A stretch of DNA of 64,000 bases from Streptomyces sp. JH34 (GCF_029428875.1 NZ_JAJSOO010000001.1:4774001-4838000); one strand, 5' to 3'. Counted from the first letter of the stretch, positions 32,354 to 41,800 are shown. Numbers and translations are program-made. The notes: generated by a model from the letters alone, not told the origin.

Positions 32354-34699
32354 TCACCGGCTCTCCGCGCCCGGCCGGGTCGGTCCTGCCGTCACCGTGA
32401 GCCGCGCCTCCTGGGTGCGGTGCGACGACGGGCCCGTCCCGATCGCGAACTCGGCGGGCTCCACGGCCCACTGACCTGAGTGTGTGAACGAGGCCAGGGT
32501 TCGGGCATCCACCTGGAAGGTGACATCGGTGCTCCCGCCGGGCTCCAGTTCCACCTGTGCGAAACCGCGCAGTTCGCGCACCCGTGGCCACGAGGTCCCG
32601 CCGAGCACCCGGCGTACGTAGAGCTGGACCGTCTCCCGCACCGGTCGCGTACCGGTGTTGGCGACGTGGACCACACAGCTCACCGGTGCCGGCCCGTCGA
32701 ACCGGTCCACCGCCAGGGACGGAGGCGACAGCCGGGGCGCGCCGTACTCGACCGTCGTGCAGGACAGCCCGTGGCCGAAGGGATGAAGGGCCGTGGCGGG
32801 CTGGTCGACGTACCCCCGGTAGCCGTGGTCCTTCCCGTTGTAGAAGACGGGCAGTTGGGCCGCCGAGCGTGGCACGGACACGGGCAGCCGCCCCTGCGGC
32901 TGGGCCGCACCGAACAGCACGTCGGCGACCGCCCTCCCGCCCCACGGGCCCGGGTACCAGGCACTCAGCACCGCAGCCGCCTTACCGGTGAGGTCCGGCA
33001 GGGCGTGCGGACGGCCCTGGACCAGCACCACGACCACCGGGGTCCCGGTCGCGGCGACGGCGTCCACCAGGGCCGACTGAGCTGCGGGCAGGGCGAGTTC
33101 GGCGAGGTCGACGCCCTCGCCGCACGTCATCTCCACGGGGTTCCCGGAGGCGACGACGGCTGCCCCGTTGGCGTCGAAACGGGTTCCTGCCTCGCGTGCG
33201 CTCGATCCGCCGAGGACCAGCACGGCCACATCGGAGGCGGAGGCGAGCGCCACCGCCTCGGGCAGGCCCGACAGATCCCCGCCCACGAGGCCGCAGCCGC
33301 CGGCGTACGTGACGTCGGTGCCCTCCGGCGCGGCGGCCCGGATGCCGGCGAGCACACTGCTGCCCGTGCCGGGCCGTTGCGGCGCGGTGTAGTCGCCGAT
33401 CTGCTGCGGCACGGAATCGGCGTTCGGCCCGATGACCGCGACGGTCCCGATACGCCGGCCCGCGAGCGGCAGCGTCACCCCGTCGTGTTCGAGGAGGGTG
33501 ACGGACTGGCGGGCGATGCGCTCGCTCAGCCGCTCCGTGCGTGCCCGGTCCGGCCCCTGTGCCCCGGCCCGCCCGGCGGTGTACGGGTGCTCGAAGAGGC
33601 CGAGGCGGAACTTCAGCGCGAGGACGCGGCCCACCGCCCGGTCGAGCACGGCCTCCTCGACCAGCCCCCGCCCGACCGCCTCGCCGAGCCGGGGATAGCA
33701 GTCGTCCCACAGGCTCAGGTCGGTCCCGGCCCGCAACGCCAGCGCCCCCGCCGCCACCGGATCACCCGCCATCCGCACCAGACGGTCCACCGCGAGCCCG
33801 TCGGCCATCACCAGGCCCTCGAAGCCCCACCGCTCCCGGAGGATCCCGGTCAGCAGGTGGTGGCTCGCCGCGCACGGGACACCGTCGAACTCGTTGTACG
33901 CCGCCATGAGGCCCGCGGCCCCGGCCCGCACGCCCGCACGCGCCGCCACGAGATGGATCTCGTGCAGCTCCCGAGCGCCCAGCTCGGTCGCCGCGCTGTT
34001 CCGGCCGCCCACCGTCGCACCCTGCCCGGCGAAGTGCTTGAGCACCACGGCCGCGCGGTCCGGCCCGATGGCCTCCCCGGCCGGACCCTGCACACCGCGC
34101 ACCAGCGCCTCGGTGAACCGCGCCGCCAGATACGGGTCCTCGCCGAAGCACTCCTCCGCGCGGCCCCAGCGCGGATCCCGCACCAGGTCGAGCGCCGAGA
34201 CCAGCGCGACATGGCCGCCGCGCGCCCTGAGCTCGGCGGCCGCGAGACCGGCCGCCTCCTCGTACAGCTCAGGATTCCAGGTGGCGCCGACCGCGAGATT
34301 GACCGGCAGCAGCGTCCCGTCCAGCGCCTGCAGCCCGTGCGGCATCTCCTCGACCAGCAGGACCGGGATGCCGAGCCGGGTGTTCTCGACGACGTGCCGC
34401 TGCACCGCGTCGGACACCCGTGCCCCGTCCGCGGCGCCGATCCCCGTCTCCGCCGTCACACCGGACCAGGGATCGGCGCGCTGGAGGCCGTACAGCGCGC
34501 CCATCCCGTCGAAGCGCGCCACCTCCGCCCGGAACGCGTCCGTCAGCCGGTGACCCGACCCGGTGCGCTCATAGGCGTCCCAGCCGTACATCCGCTGGTT
34601 GACCTGGCCCACCTTCTCGGTGAGCGTCATCCGTGACAGAAGGTCGCGGACACGGTCGGCGACGGGCATCCCCGGATCGCGGAACAGTGGTTCGGACAT
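32354..34699 (-). CDS. Glycoside hydrolase family 3 (beta-glucosidase type)
   Basis: This 781-residue cytoplasmic enzyme cleaves beta-linked oligosaccharides. It has the GH3 N-terminal barrel (LGIPVLLVEEMPHGLQ, VLKHFAGQGATVGGRN with the KHF motif, and GLVMADGLAVDRLV with the nucleophile Asp), the alpha/beta sandwich (GPNADSVPQQIGDYTAPQRP) and a C-terminal fibronectin III-like domain. There is no signal peptide, so it works on imported sugars. It is downstream of a GH5 gene (25 bp gap) in a cluster with LacI, permeases and a binding protein. Specificity (glucoside, xyloside or mannoside) is not decidable here. Confidence 0.92.
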   Translation of the reverse strand: MSEPLFRDPGMPVADRVRDLLSRMTLTEKVGQVNQRMYGWDAYERTGSGHRLTDAFRAEVARFDGMGALYGLQRADPWSGVTAETGIGAADGARVSDAVQRHVVENTRLGIPVLLVEEMPHGLQALDGTLLPVNLAVGATWNPELYEEAAGLAAAELRARGGHVALVSALDLVRDPRWGRAEECFGEDPYLAARFTEALVRGVQGPAGEAIGPDRAAVVLKHFAGQGATVGGRNSAATELGARELHEIHLVAARAGVRAGAAGLMAAYNEFDGVPCAASHHLLTGILRERWGFEGLVMADGLAVDRLVRMAGDPVAAGALALRAGTDLSLWDDCYPRLGEAVGRGLVEEAVLDRAVGRVLALKFRLGLFEHPYTAGRAGAQGPDRARTERLSERIARQSVTLLEHDGVTLPLAGRRIGTVAVIGPNADSVPQQIGDYTAPQRPGTGSSVLAGIRAAAPEGTDVTYAGGCGLVGGDLSGLPEAVALASASDVAVLVLGGSSAREAGTRFDANGAAVVASGNPVEMTCGEGVDLAELALPAAQSALVDAVAATGTPVVVVLVQGRPHALPDLTGKAAAVLSAWYPGPWGGRAVADVLFGAAQPQGRLPVSVPRSAAQLPVFYNGKDHGYRGYVDQPATALHPFGHGLSCTTVEYGAPRLSPPSLAVDRFDGPAPVSCVVHVANTGTRPVRETVQLYVRRVLGGTSWPRVRELRGFAQVELEPGGSTDVTFQVDARTLASFTHSGQWAVEPAEFAIGTGPSSHRTQEARLTVTAGPTRPGAESR

Positions 34700-34724
34700 C
34701 GCGGCTCCTCAAAGGGTCGGGCGG

Positions 34725-36659
34725 TCAGCGCAGTTCGAGCACGTGCACCCCGTACGGGGCCAGGGTCACGTCTCCCACCGGCTCCCCGCCGGTCAGTTCG
34801 CGCAGCTCCCCGTCCGCCGCCGGGCGCACGGTCAGCTCCTCGCCGGACTGGCTCACCAGCCACACGAAACGCGTGCCGTCCTCGCGGACCAGCGTGTCCG
34901 CGCTGACGTACGGGGTGTCGACGGTCACCGGCCGCGCGGCGCCCGCGAGGTCGGCCAGGGCCGCGTACAGCCGGTGGGTCTGCTCCGGATTGGCGCGCGC
35001 GGTGCGCGCCGCCATGTGCTCCAGCGGATACGTCGCCAGGACCGTGCGGCCCGCGCCCGTCTCGTACCGCAGCAGCGCCGGACGGCCGTGCGCGTCCGTC
35101 GCGACGACCCGCGCGCCGTCCGGGACGACCGGCAGATAGGCGCGGCTGTCCTCGTTGCCCGCGACCGGGAAGGTCAGCACCTCGCCCGCCGCGATCGACC
35201 CGAAGTCCTCGGCGAACGTCATCTCGAGGACGTCGTCCTCGATCGGCTCCGCCACCCCGTAGGACAGCTGGAGCTCCACCCCGAACAGCCCGTCCAGGTC
35301 GTGGAACCACGGGCCGCGGGTCGTCGGGTACTCACCCGAGCAGAACGACAGGTAGACCGTGGCCCCCTCCCTGGCCCGGCGCTCCAGGTCCCGGCGCGTG
35401 CGGGTGGTCAGCTGACGGGTCGAGGGCAGCAGGTACAGCGAGGCGTCGTCCGGCAGCCCGTCCGCCTCACGGGCGAACGCCACCGGCAGGTCGGAGCCCC
35501 GCGCCGCCACATAGCCCTGGTGCAGCGAGGTGAAGATCAGCGGACGGTCCGCGGGCCGGCTGTAGGGGTAGCCGCGCTCAAGGAACGCCGGCACGACGAG
35601 CGCGGCGTCCGCGTCGGTGCGGCGGCAGCGCGGGAAGTCGACCCGCTCCAGGACCTGCGCGAAGGAGGCCAGTTCACGCAGCGGCTCCTTGGGACGCCCC
35701 GAGCTGTCGGTGATCCCGAAGTGCATCTCGAAGGGGTGGTGGTCGTACGGCGACTGCTCCCACAGGTCGTCGTAGTCCGTGTTGTTCCACGCCATCCAGC
35801 CGGTCGCCCCGCCGAGCAGCGAGTTGTGCAGCGTCTGCCGGTAGAAGATCCCGGCGTTCGCCGCCGAGACGACGTCCGTGGAGAGCCCGAACTCCTCCAG
35901 GACGACCGGCTGACCCGTCACGGCGGCCAGCTCGCACTCGAACGCGGCCCGGTAGTGCTGGCGCGGCCGGTCCGTGTCCGACCGGTAGACGTGCGGCCCC
36001 ACGAAGTCGACGTACTCGGCGGTCTCCCGCAGCGAGAAACCGTTGTCGCGGCCGGTCACCTCGATGCCCCAGGCCCCGTCGCCGAGCGACACCGGCTGGG
36101 TGCCGCCCGCCGCGCGCACGGCGTCGCACATGAACTGCGCCCAGGCGGTGACGACGTCGCTCGACGGCGGGTCCACCTGGTAGATCCGCCCGTAACCGGG
36201 CATCTCGTTGGTGATCAGCCAGCCCGTGACCGCCGGGTGGTCCTTGAAGCGGCGGGTCATCTGGGAGACGAACCACGCCTGCCTGCCGACGAGCCACACG
36301 TCCTCGTACAGATCCCGGTCACCGCGCCAGGCCGGGTCCCAGTTCTCGCCCGACATGTGGCCGACGATGAAGGTGGGAACCGTCCCCATGCCCAGCTCGT
36401 GGTGGGCGTCCAGGAAGTCGCGGAAACGGTCGCAGAGTTCCTCGTCGACGCGGCCCGGCTCCGGGTGGAAGTCCGGCCAGTAGAAGAAGGACCGGGTCAT
36501 GTTCAGACCGTGCTCCCTCAGCACACCCAGCTCCTCGCGCACCGTCTTCGGCTCGTAGTTCCGCCACATCAGCGGACCACCGGTGCGGGACCAGAAGTTG
36601 GCGCCGAGCCACGGGAGGACGGCGGAGTCGTGGGTGAGCTGGGCGCTGTGGCGTCGCAT
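34725..36659 (-). CDS. Glycoside hydrolase family 5-like enzyme
   Basis: The 644-residue enzyme has a GH-A clan barrel: GHMSGENW, the acid/base Glu in WLITNEMPG (E152) and the nucleophile in VLEEFG (E256), followed by HNSLLGGATGWMAWNN. The second half (from about residue 350) contains a glutamine amidotransferase-like beta-galactosidase trimerisation-type domain (DDASLYLLPSTRQLT and GATVYLSFCSGEY) and a C-terminal beta domain. It has no signal peptide. These features fit GH5 relatives acting as cytoplasmic beta-mannosidase- or galactosidase-like enzymes. It lies between LacI and GH3 genes on the same strand, all part of one sugar-use operon. Confidence 0.8.
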   Translation of the reverse strand: MRRHSAQLTHDSAVLPWLGANFWSRTGGPLMWRNYEPKTVREELGVLREHGLNMTRSFFYWPDFHPEPGRVDEELCDRFRDFLDAHHELGMGTVPTFIVGHMSGENWDPAWRGDRDLYEDVWLVGRQAWFVSQMTRRFKDHPAVTGWLITNEMPGYGRIYQVDPPSSDVVTAWAQFMCDAVRAAGGTQPVSLGDGAWGIEVTGRDNGFSLRETAEYVDFVGPHVYRSDTDRPRQHYRAAFECELAAVTGQPVVLEEFGLSTDVVSAANAGIFYRQTLHNSLLGGATGWMAWNNTDYDDLWEQSPYDHHPFEMHFGITDSSGRPKEPLRELASFAQVLERVDFPRCRRTDADAALVVPAFLERGYPYSRPADRPLIFTSLHQGYVAARGSDLPVAFAREADGLPDDASLYLLPSTRQLTTRTRRDLERRAREGATVYLSFCSGEYPTTRGPWFHDLDGLFGVELQLSYGVAEPIEDDVLEMTFAEDFGSIAAGEVLTFPVAGNEDSRAYLPVVPDGARVVATDAHGRPALLRYETGAGRTVLATYPLEHMAARTARANPEQTHRLYAALADLAGAARPVTVDTPYVSADTLVREDGTRFVWLVSQSGEELTVRPAADGELRELTGGEPVGDVTLAPYGVHVLELR

Positions 36660-36711
36660 GGTTCTACAGGTCCTCTTCGCTGTGCGGGGGGTGCGGTGGT
36701 GGTGCGGTGGT

Positions 36712-37764
36712 TCAGGTCGGAGACGGCACGGGGCCGGTCGACTCGCGTACGACCAGACGCGGACGGCCGTCCAGCTCCGGCGGGGGCACGTCCTCGCCGC
36801 ACCCGGCCAGGAGGGTGCGCGCGGCGGCCGCGCCGACGCGCTGCACCTGCTGGTCGACGGTGGTCAGCCGGGGATGGACCCAGCGGCCGAGCGAGAGGTT
36901 GTCGTAGCCGACCACCGACAGGTCGTCCGGCACCCGGAGCCCGGCGCGCTGCGCCGTGCCGATGCCGCAGACGGCCATGGAGTCGTTGGGGAACACGAGG
37001 GCCGTGGGCCGGCCGGGCAGGGAGAGCAGATCCTCGGTGACGTCGACGGCCGCCCGCTCGGTGAAGTCGCTGTGCCGCACGGCGACGGGACGCAGGCCGG
37101 CCTCGGCCAGCGCCTCCTCGAAGGCGTGCAACCGCAGCCGGGTGTGCAGCAGTTCGGCCGGTCCCGCGACGTACGCGACGCGTCGGTGGCCGAGCTCCAG
37201 CAGATGACCCACCGCCTCCCGTATGCCCGCACCCTGCTGCCCGAGGCCCACCCGGGGCACCGGTGATCCGGGGTCGGGGGCGCCCAGCAGGACGGCGGGC
37301 AGCCCGAGGCCGCGCAGCAGGTCCGGACGCGGGTCGTCGGCGCGGGCGTCGGTCAGGACGGCGCCGTCTATGCGGCCCTCGGCGACGAGGCGTTCGTACA
37401 GCGCGCTCTCCTGGGCCATGTCGGCGACCAGGTGGAGCAGCAGACCGTAGCCCCGGGGGGCGAGCTCGCCCTCCAGACCGGTGATCAGCTCGCTGAAGTG
37501 CGGGTCGGCGCCCAGCACGTCGGTGGGCCGCCGGACGACGAGCGCGATCGTGCGCGTACGGGCCCGGCGCAACGCGGTCGCGGAGGCGCTGGGGGACCAG
37601 CCGAGCTCCGTGGCCGCGTCCAGGACCCGGCGGCGGGTGGCCTCCGAGATCCGGCCGGTGCCGTTGACGGCCTGGGAGACCGCCGCGGTCGACACCCCGG
37701 CCGCGGCGGCCACGGCCTTGATCGTGGGGCGCGCGGGAGCACGCCCTTCGAGACGCTTGTTCAC
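36712..37764 (-). CDS. LacI-family repressor of the sugar cluster
   Basis: The 350-residue regulator has the LacI helix-turn-helix (TIKAVAAAAGVSTAAVSQAVNG with hinge RRVLDAATELGWSPSASA) and a periplasmic-binding-like sensor domain. The start is a GTG at 37764, which overlaps the stop of the upstream permease as GTGA and has a GGTGAAGAT stretch before it. Its probable operator, TTAACC-5-GGTTAA, lies upstream of the binding protein gene at the head of the cluster. It should repress the transporter and hydrolase genes in the absence of the sugar. Being inside the operon makes it autoregulated. Confidence 0.92.
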   Translation of the reverse strand: MNKRLEGRAPARPTIKAVAAAAGVSTAAVSQAVNGTGRISEATRRRVLDAATELGWSPSASATALRRARTRTIALVVRRPTDVLGADPHFSELITGLEGELAPRGYGLLLHLVADMAQESALYERLVAEGRIDGAVLTDARADDPRPDLLRGLGLPAVLLGAPDPGSPVPRVGLGQQGAGIREAVGHLLELGHRRVAYVAGPAELLHTRLRLHAFEEALAEAGLRPVAVRHSDFTERAAVDVTEDLLSLPGRPTALVFPNDSMAVCGIGTAQRAGLRVPDDLSVVGYDNLSLGRWVHPRLTTVDQQVQRVGAAAARTLLAGCGEDVPPPELDGRPRLVVRESTGPVPSPT

Positions 37765-38588
37765 ATCTTCACCGCTCCGCTGACGAGGGCCTGCTGCATC
37801 CGCTTCTGGAGCACGGTGTAGACCACCCAGACCGGGACCAGGGTCAGCACCGTGCCCGCGGTAAGGATGCCGTAGTCCGTACCCGTCAGGGACTTGAGTG
37901 TGGGCAGGGCGACCTGCACCGTCCGCAGGTCCGGGTCGGGACCGATGATGACCAGCGAGTAGAGGTACTCGTTCCAGAAGGTCAGGAAGTTCAGCAGCAG
38001 GATCGTCGCGATGCCCGGCATGCACATCGGTGTGTAGACGTGCCTCAGGACGGCGAAGGTGGACGCCCCGTCCATGCGCGCCGCCTCCTCCATCTCGCGC
38101 GGGATGGTCCGCATGAACTGAACGAGGATGACGACGGACAGCGGCATCGCCGTCGCCGGCAGGAACAGCACCATGAACGCCCGGGTGTGGAACAGCCCGG
38201 TGGCGGCGGCGAGCAGGAAGGTGGGGAAGAGCGCGGCGAAGGTGGGGACCAGGAAGCCGAGCGAGAACACCCGCTCCACCAGGGCCCCGAGCCGGCCCTC
38301 CGTCCGCGCGATGGCGAAGGCGGCGGGTATCGCGAGCACCAGGGTCAGCACCAGCGCCAGCACGGTCACCAGCATGGAGTTGAGGATCGCCGGGCCGAGG
38401 TGCGCCGAGGAGAACGACTCGGTGAAGTTGGCGGTGGAAAGGGAGGTGGGCAGGGAGAACGGGCTCCCGAAGATCTGGTCGTTCGTCTTGAACGCCGAGA
38501 CCAGCAGGTAGTAGAGGGGTACGACCAGCAGCACCATGTACAGCCAGGCGAAGATGTGCGCCGGCAGCCAGGACCTTCCGAACTTCAT
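37761..38588 (-). CDS. Sugar ABC transporter permease (MalG type)
   Basis: The 275-residue membrane protein has six hydrophobic segments, beginning HIFAWLYMVLLVVPLYYLLVSAF, and the EAA loop REMEEAARMDGASTFAVLRHVYTP for contact with the ATPase. It pairs with the permease encoded 14 bp upstream. The C-terminus (QQALVSGAVKM) is typical of MalG-like sugar permeases. It overlaps the LacI gene start by four bases. No ATPase gene is in the cluster; in Streptomyces the shared MsiK ATPase usually fills this role. The ATG at 38588 gives a short cytoplasmic N-terminus. Confidence 0.92.
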   Translation of the reverse strand: MKFGRSWLPAHIFAWLYMVLLVVPLYYLLVSAFKTNDQIFGSPFSLPTSLSTANFTESFSSAHLGPAILNSMLVTVLALVLTLVLAIPAAFAIARTEGRLGALVERVFSLGFLVPTFAALFPTFLLAAATGLFHTRAFMVLFLPATAMPLSVVILVQFMRTIPREMEEAARMDGASTFAVLRHVYTPMCMPGIATILLLNFLTFWNEYLYSLVIIGPDPDLRTVQVALPTLKSLTGTDYGILTAGTVLTLVPVWVVYTVLQKRMQQALVSGAVKM

Positions 38589-38602
38589 GGGACCTGCTCC
38601 GA

Positions 38603-39544
38603 TCAGTAGTTCTGGCGGAAGACGCGGCGGATGGTGAGCAGCCCGGCCAGACCCACCAGGAAGAGGACCACTCCGACGGTCTGGCTGTAGCCGAGGTCGG
38701 CCGCGATGAACGCCTTCTGGTACACGAGGAAGGACAACGTCGTCGACGAGCTCCCCGGGCCGCCCTGGGTCAGCAGCAGGACGTTCTGCGCGGAGCCGAA
38801 GAGCGTCCAGAGGAACTGGAGCATTGTTACGACACCGACGAAGTCCCGGATGACGGGGAAGTGGATGCGCCACATGGCGCGCCAGTGACCGGCGCCGTCG
38901 AGCTGCGCGGCCTCACCGATCTCGTCCGGGACACTGCCCAGCCGGGCCGCGAACAGCACGGCGGTGAATCCGATGCCGCTCCACACGTCCAGGAGGATGA
39001 GGGAGGCGAGCGCGGTGGAGGGCGACGCGAGCCAGGCGTCGGTCATCGAGCCGAGGCCCACCTTGTCCAGCGCGCCGTTGAGCAGGCCGTCCGGCGACAG
39101 GACCGCGTAGAACACCATGGCCTTGGCGGGGGTGGAGATCAGCCCGGGGATGAAGAGCAGGTACCGCAGGACGCGGTGTCCCGGCGGCTTCTGCGCGACG
39201 TAGTACCCGAGCATGTACGCGCCGACGATCATCAGCGGCACGGCCACGACGAGTTGCACGGCGGTGTTCCGCACCGCGTCCCAGAAGACCGGGTCGTCCA
39301 GGACCGCGCTGATGTTGCCGGTGCCGGCGAACGAGACCGGCTGGAGCATGCCCGGCCAGTGCAGGGCCGCGATGACGAAGATGGCGACCAGCGGGCCGAC
39401 CATGAAGACCAGGTACCAGACCAGCGCGGGCACGGCGAGGATGACCCCGCCCTGCGTACGGCGCTTGGTGACGGAGGCGGACGGCGGGGGAGTGACCGGT
39501 CCGCGGACCGAGGCGCCGCCCGGGGCGGACGAGAGCATCGTCAT
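38603..39544 (-). CDS. Sugar ABC transporter permease (MalF type)
   Basis: The 313-residue permease has a cytoplasmic N-terminus with a Pro/Ser-rich stretch, then GGVILAVPALVWYLVFMVGPLVA and five further membrane segments. The EAA motif is PDEIGEAAQLDGAGHWRAMWRIHFPV, the contact helix for the ATPase. TQGGPGSSSTTLSFLVYQ is typical of MalF-like carbohydrate permeases. It forms the channel with the downstream MalG-type permease and receives substrate from the lipoprotein encoded upstream. The start ATG at 39544 is preceded by only a weak ribosome site; a second ATG two codons later is possible. Confidence 0.92.
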   Translation of the reverse strand: MTMLSSAPGGASVRGPVTPPPSASVTKRRTQGGVILAVPALVWYLVFMVGPLVAIFVIAALHWPGMLQPVSFAGTGNISAVLDDPVFWDAVRNTAVQLVVAVPLMIVGAYMLGYYVAQKPPGHRVLRYLLFIPGLISTPAKAMVFYAVLSPDGLLNGALDKVGLGSMTDAWLASPSTALASLILLDVWSGIGFTAVLFAARLGSVPDEIGEAAQLDGAGHWRAMWRIHFPVIRDFVGVVTMLQFLWTLFGSAQNVLLLTQGGPGSSSTTLSFLVYQKAFIAADLGYSQTVGVVLFLVGLAGLLTIRRVFRQNY

Positions 39545-39575
39545 AGGAGGACTCGCAAAGGCTCGGGCGCGCGGA

Positions 39576-40868
39576 TCAGGCCGTGCGGTAGGCGGATTCC
39601 AGGGCGGAGCGCACGGAGGCCGCGCTCGTCCCCCGGGTGAAGGCGGTGCTGGTCGCGGTGATCAGCGGCTGGGTCGCGGTCGGCGGGACGTAGAGGTCGG
39701 GCAGGAGCGCCTGGCCGACCCGGTCGCCGAGCTGCTGGGCCTCGGCCACCAGCGGGAAGTCCTTGCTGACCGTGTCGGTCACCAGCGCCATGTCACGGCC
39801 GCTCTCGGTGATGAAGCGCGACACGATCTCGGGGCGGTACATGAAGCGGATGAACTTCTCGACCGAGGAGAGCTTCTTGACGCCGTTGGGGCTGATCCAG
39901 AAGCCGATGAGGGTGAACGAGCGCAGGATGGTCGGCTTCTCGTGGGCGGCGCCCGGTGCGAGCGGCCAGCCGCCGATCTCGGTGTGCCCGGCAGCCTTCG
40001 CCGGGACCTTGGCCAGGGCGGAGGACATCGCGGACTGGATGGCCGCCGCCTCCGTGTTGTACTGCGTGGTCATCGAGTCGGAGGTCAGCCCCTGCGCCTT
40101 GTCGGCGAAGACGCCCGCGTCCCGGAGCGTCACGAAGTAGTCGATGCCCGCGCGGGCGCCCCGGCTCCCGCTGAAGTCCCCGGTCGTGTAGACCTGCCGG
40201 GCCTCCTCCGGGGTGAGGAAGGTCTGGATGATCTGGGCGAGCAGCTTCTGCCCCGTCCAGTCGTTGCCGCCGACGGTCACCGGTGCGATGCCCTTGGCCC
40301 GCAGCTTCCGCGCGGCACCGATGAGCTGGTCCCCGGTGGTGGGGATCGCGCCGACACCGGCGCGGTCGAGCAGGTGGGTGTTGAAGGCGACCGGCCAGTT
40401 GGCGGCGAAGTAGGGGAAGGCGCGGATCCGGCCCTCGTCGTCGGTCCACTCGGTGAGCGCGGCGGGCAGGACGCGCTCGCGCAGGCCCCAGTCGTCGAGG
40501 TAGCCCTTGACGTCGACGGTGGCGCCGACGTCGGTCCAGGCGAGCGTCTTGTCGTACAGGTTGACCATGACCACGTCCGGCTCCTTACGGGCCAGCCGCG
40601 AGGTCTCGTAGACCTGGGGGAGGTCGTCGCCGTTGACGAGGTTCTTCACCCGGAGACCCGGGTTCTCCTTCTCGAAGTCCTTCACGGCGGCGGTGTACGT
40701 GGGCGAGCCCGGCGCGGTCGTGCCGAGCTGGGTGTGGACGACGAGCGTGCCGGGGTCGGAATCGGCCGAGGCGAGCGTGGAACAGCCGGACATTGCGGGC
40801 AGCGCGGTAGCGGCGGCGAGGCCGGAACCAGCGGCAAGGAAACCGCGCCGACTCAGGGGTGAGCGCAC
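39576..40868 (-). CDS. Sugar-binding lipoprotein of ABC transporter
   Basis: The 430-residue protein is a family 1 extracellular solute-binding protein. The N-terminus has a twin-arginine motif (SRRGFLAAG), a hydrophobic stretch and a lipobox-like AMSGC, so it is exported and lipid-anchored. The mature part contains YTAAVKDFEKENPGLRV and the ligand-region segments DKTLAWTDVGATVDVKG and FPYFAANWPVAFNT. It is the first gene of the transporter/hydrolase operon; a LacI operator lies about 25 bp upstream. The GTG start at 40868 gives the shortest signal sequence with the twin arginines near the terminus. The sugar bound is unknown. Confidence 0.93.
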   Translation of the reverse strand: MRSPLSRRGFLAAGSGLAAATALPAMSGCSTLASADSDPGTLVVHTQLGTTAPGSPTYTAAVKDFEKENPGLRVKNLVNGDDLPQVYETSRLARKEPDVVMVNLYDKTLAWTDVGATVDVKGYLDDWGLRERVLPAALTEWTDDEGRIRAFPYFAANWPVAFNTHLLDRAGVGAIPTTGDQLIGAARKLRAKGIAPVTVGGNDWTGQKLLAQIIQTFLTPEEARQVYTTGDFSGSRGARAGIDYFVTLRDAGVFADKAQGLTSDSMTTQYNTEAAAIQSAMSSALAKVPAKAAGHTEIGGWPLAPGAAHEKPTILRSFTLIGFWISPNGVKKLSSVEKFIRFMYRPEIVSRFITESGRDMALVTDTVSKDFPLVAEAQQLGDRVGQALLPDLYVPPTATQPLITATSTAFTRGTSAASVRSALESAYRTA

Positions 40869-40892
40869 AGCGGGATGTCTCCAACCAGGACG

Positions 40893-40909
40893 TTAACCGG
40901 AGTGGTTAA
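40893..40909. promoter_or_regulatory. LacI-type operator before the sugar cluster
   Basis: TTAACCGGAGTGGTTAA is an inverted repeat with six perfect bases in each arm around five bases. It begins 25 bp upstream of the binding protein start. It is the likely binding site for the LacI regulator encoded in the operon. Confidence 0.75.
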
Positions 40910-41112
40910 TCGATGTACCAGCGGGTTGCGAGAAACTTAGGGGTGGGGGGAGGAATGGTCAACCCCCGGTTGCGCATGCTGGAAGAGCCGACATTTCGGG
41001 CGGGCTGTGCCGGTCGTGTCGTGCGGGCTCGGCCGGGCCGTGTTCTGTGTGCTGCGGGCCTGGTCGGCTGCGCTCCGTCCGATGCGGGCCCGATCGGGGC
41101 GTGGTGAGCGGT
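40910..41112. other. Gene-free spacer
   Basis: The 203 bp between the sugar operator and the VapC-like gene stop contain no supported gene. They should hold the sugar operon promoter. Confidence 0.4.
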
Positions 41113-41526
41113 TCAGACGGCCACGAGGCGTACGCGGTCCCCGCAGAGCTTCGCCATGTCGTCGAGGTCCGAGGTCAGTATCACGACGGGGCGTTGCTGT
41201 CGCAGTGCCAGGTCGGCGACCACGGCGTCGATGGCGTACTTGTGGCCGTGAAGGCCGGTGTTCAGCAAAAGCGCCGAGGCCGCCTTGGCCTCCTCGTCAC
41301 CGATGTGCGCGATGCGCATCCCCGACAGGGCCCAGGCGAGTCGTGCCTTGTCGGTCCTCCGGTGCGTGGCTTCGACGGTCGTCAAGGCGCTGATGACGAC
41401 TTCCATCCCCCGGCGTCGGGCTTCGGCGACAAGAGCCACCACCGGCTCCCGGTCGTCGACGAAAGCCGAAAGTCCCTCGCTGTCCAGCACCAGGGTGCCG
41501 TCGTGGGTCAACTTGCGGCGGGCCAC
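41113..41526 (-). CDS. PIN-domain ribonuclease toxin (VapC-like)
   Basis: The 137-residue protein is a PIN-fold RNase. The acidic metal-binding set is present: D15 in LVLDSEGLSAF, E52 in TTVEATHR, D100 in YAIDAVVADLAL (with D105), and D120 in LTSDLDDM. VapC toxins cut tRNA or rRNA when freed from their antitoxin. The GTG start lies inside the 3' end of the antitoxin gene (19-base overlap), which is the usual order antitoxin then toxin. The N-terminal MARRKLTHDG is basic. The toxin's target cannot be read from the sequence. Confidence 0.87.
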   Translation of the reverse strand: MARRKLTHDGTLVLDSEGLSAFVDDREPVVALVAEARRRGMEVVISALTTVEATHRRTDKARLAWALSGMRIAHIGDEEAKAASALLLNTGLHGHKYAIDAVVADLALRQQRPVVILTSDLDDMAKLCGDRVRLVAV

Positions 41527-41792
41527 TGCCCCTCCTCGGCGAACGCCTCGTCGAAGACCTGGCGGGCGCGCGCCTGTTCCTGCTCGGAGACGTGGCCGTG
41601 CCGGCGTTCGTAGTCGGCCAGGTACTCGTCGAGAATCTGACCGCGTAGCTCCCGCTCCACCGCCGCCGCGACGAAGGCGGAGAACTCGCGTTTCCCCACC
41701 CGCTTGCGGATGGCCTCGGCAGTGCCCTCGGGGAGTGAGAGGCTCACCCTTGTCGCAGGGCCCTCGCCGATCTGGTACGAGTCATCGCTCAC
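41508..41792 (-). CDS. Antitoxin of VapBC-like pair
   Basis: The 94-residue protein has a ribbon-helix-helix-like N-terminus (RVSLSLPEGTAEAIRKRV) followed by REFSAFVAAAVERELRGQIL, and an acidic C-terminal tail (EYLADYERRHGHVSEQEQAR and DEAFAEEG) that should wrap the toxin. The gene begins with GTG and may be read from a leaderless transcript, since a GATAAT -10 element lies eight bases before the start. It overlaps the PIN toxin gene. As with other antitoxins it should autorepress the promoter. The family name VapB is by context; the DNA-binding fold is inferred. Confidence 0.8.
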   Translation of the reverse strand: MSDDSYQIGEGPATRVSLSLPEGTAEAIRKRVGKREFSAFVAAAVERELRGQILDEYLADYERRHGHVSEQEQARARQVFDEAFAEEGQWPAAS

Positions 41793-41800
41793 CCCCGTAG

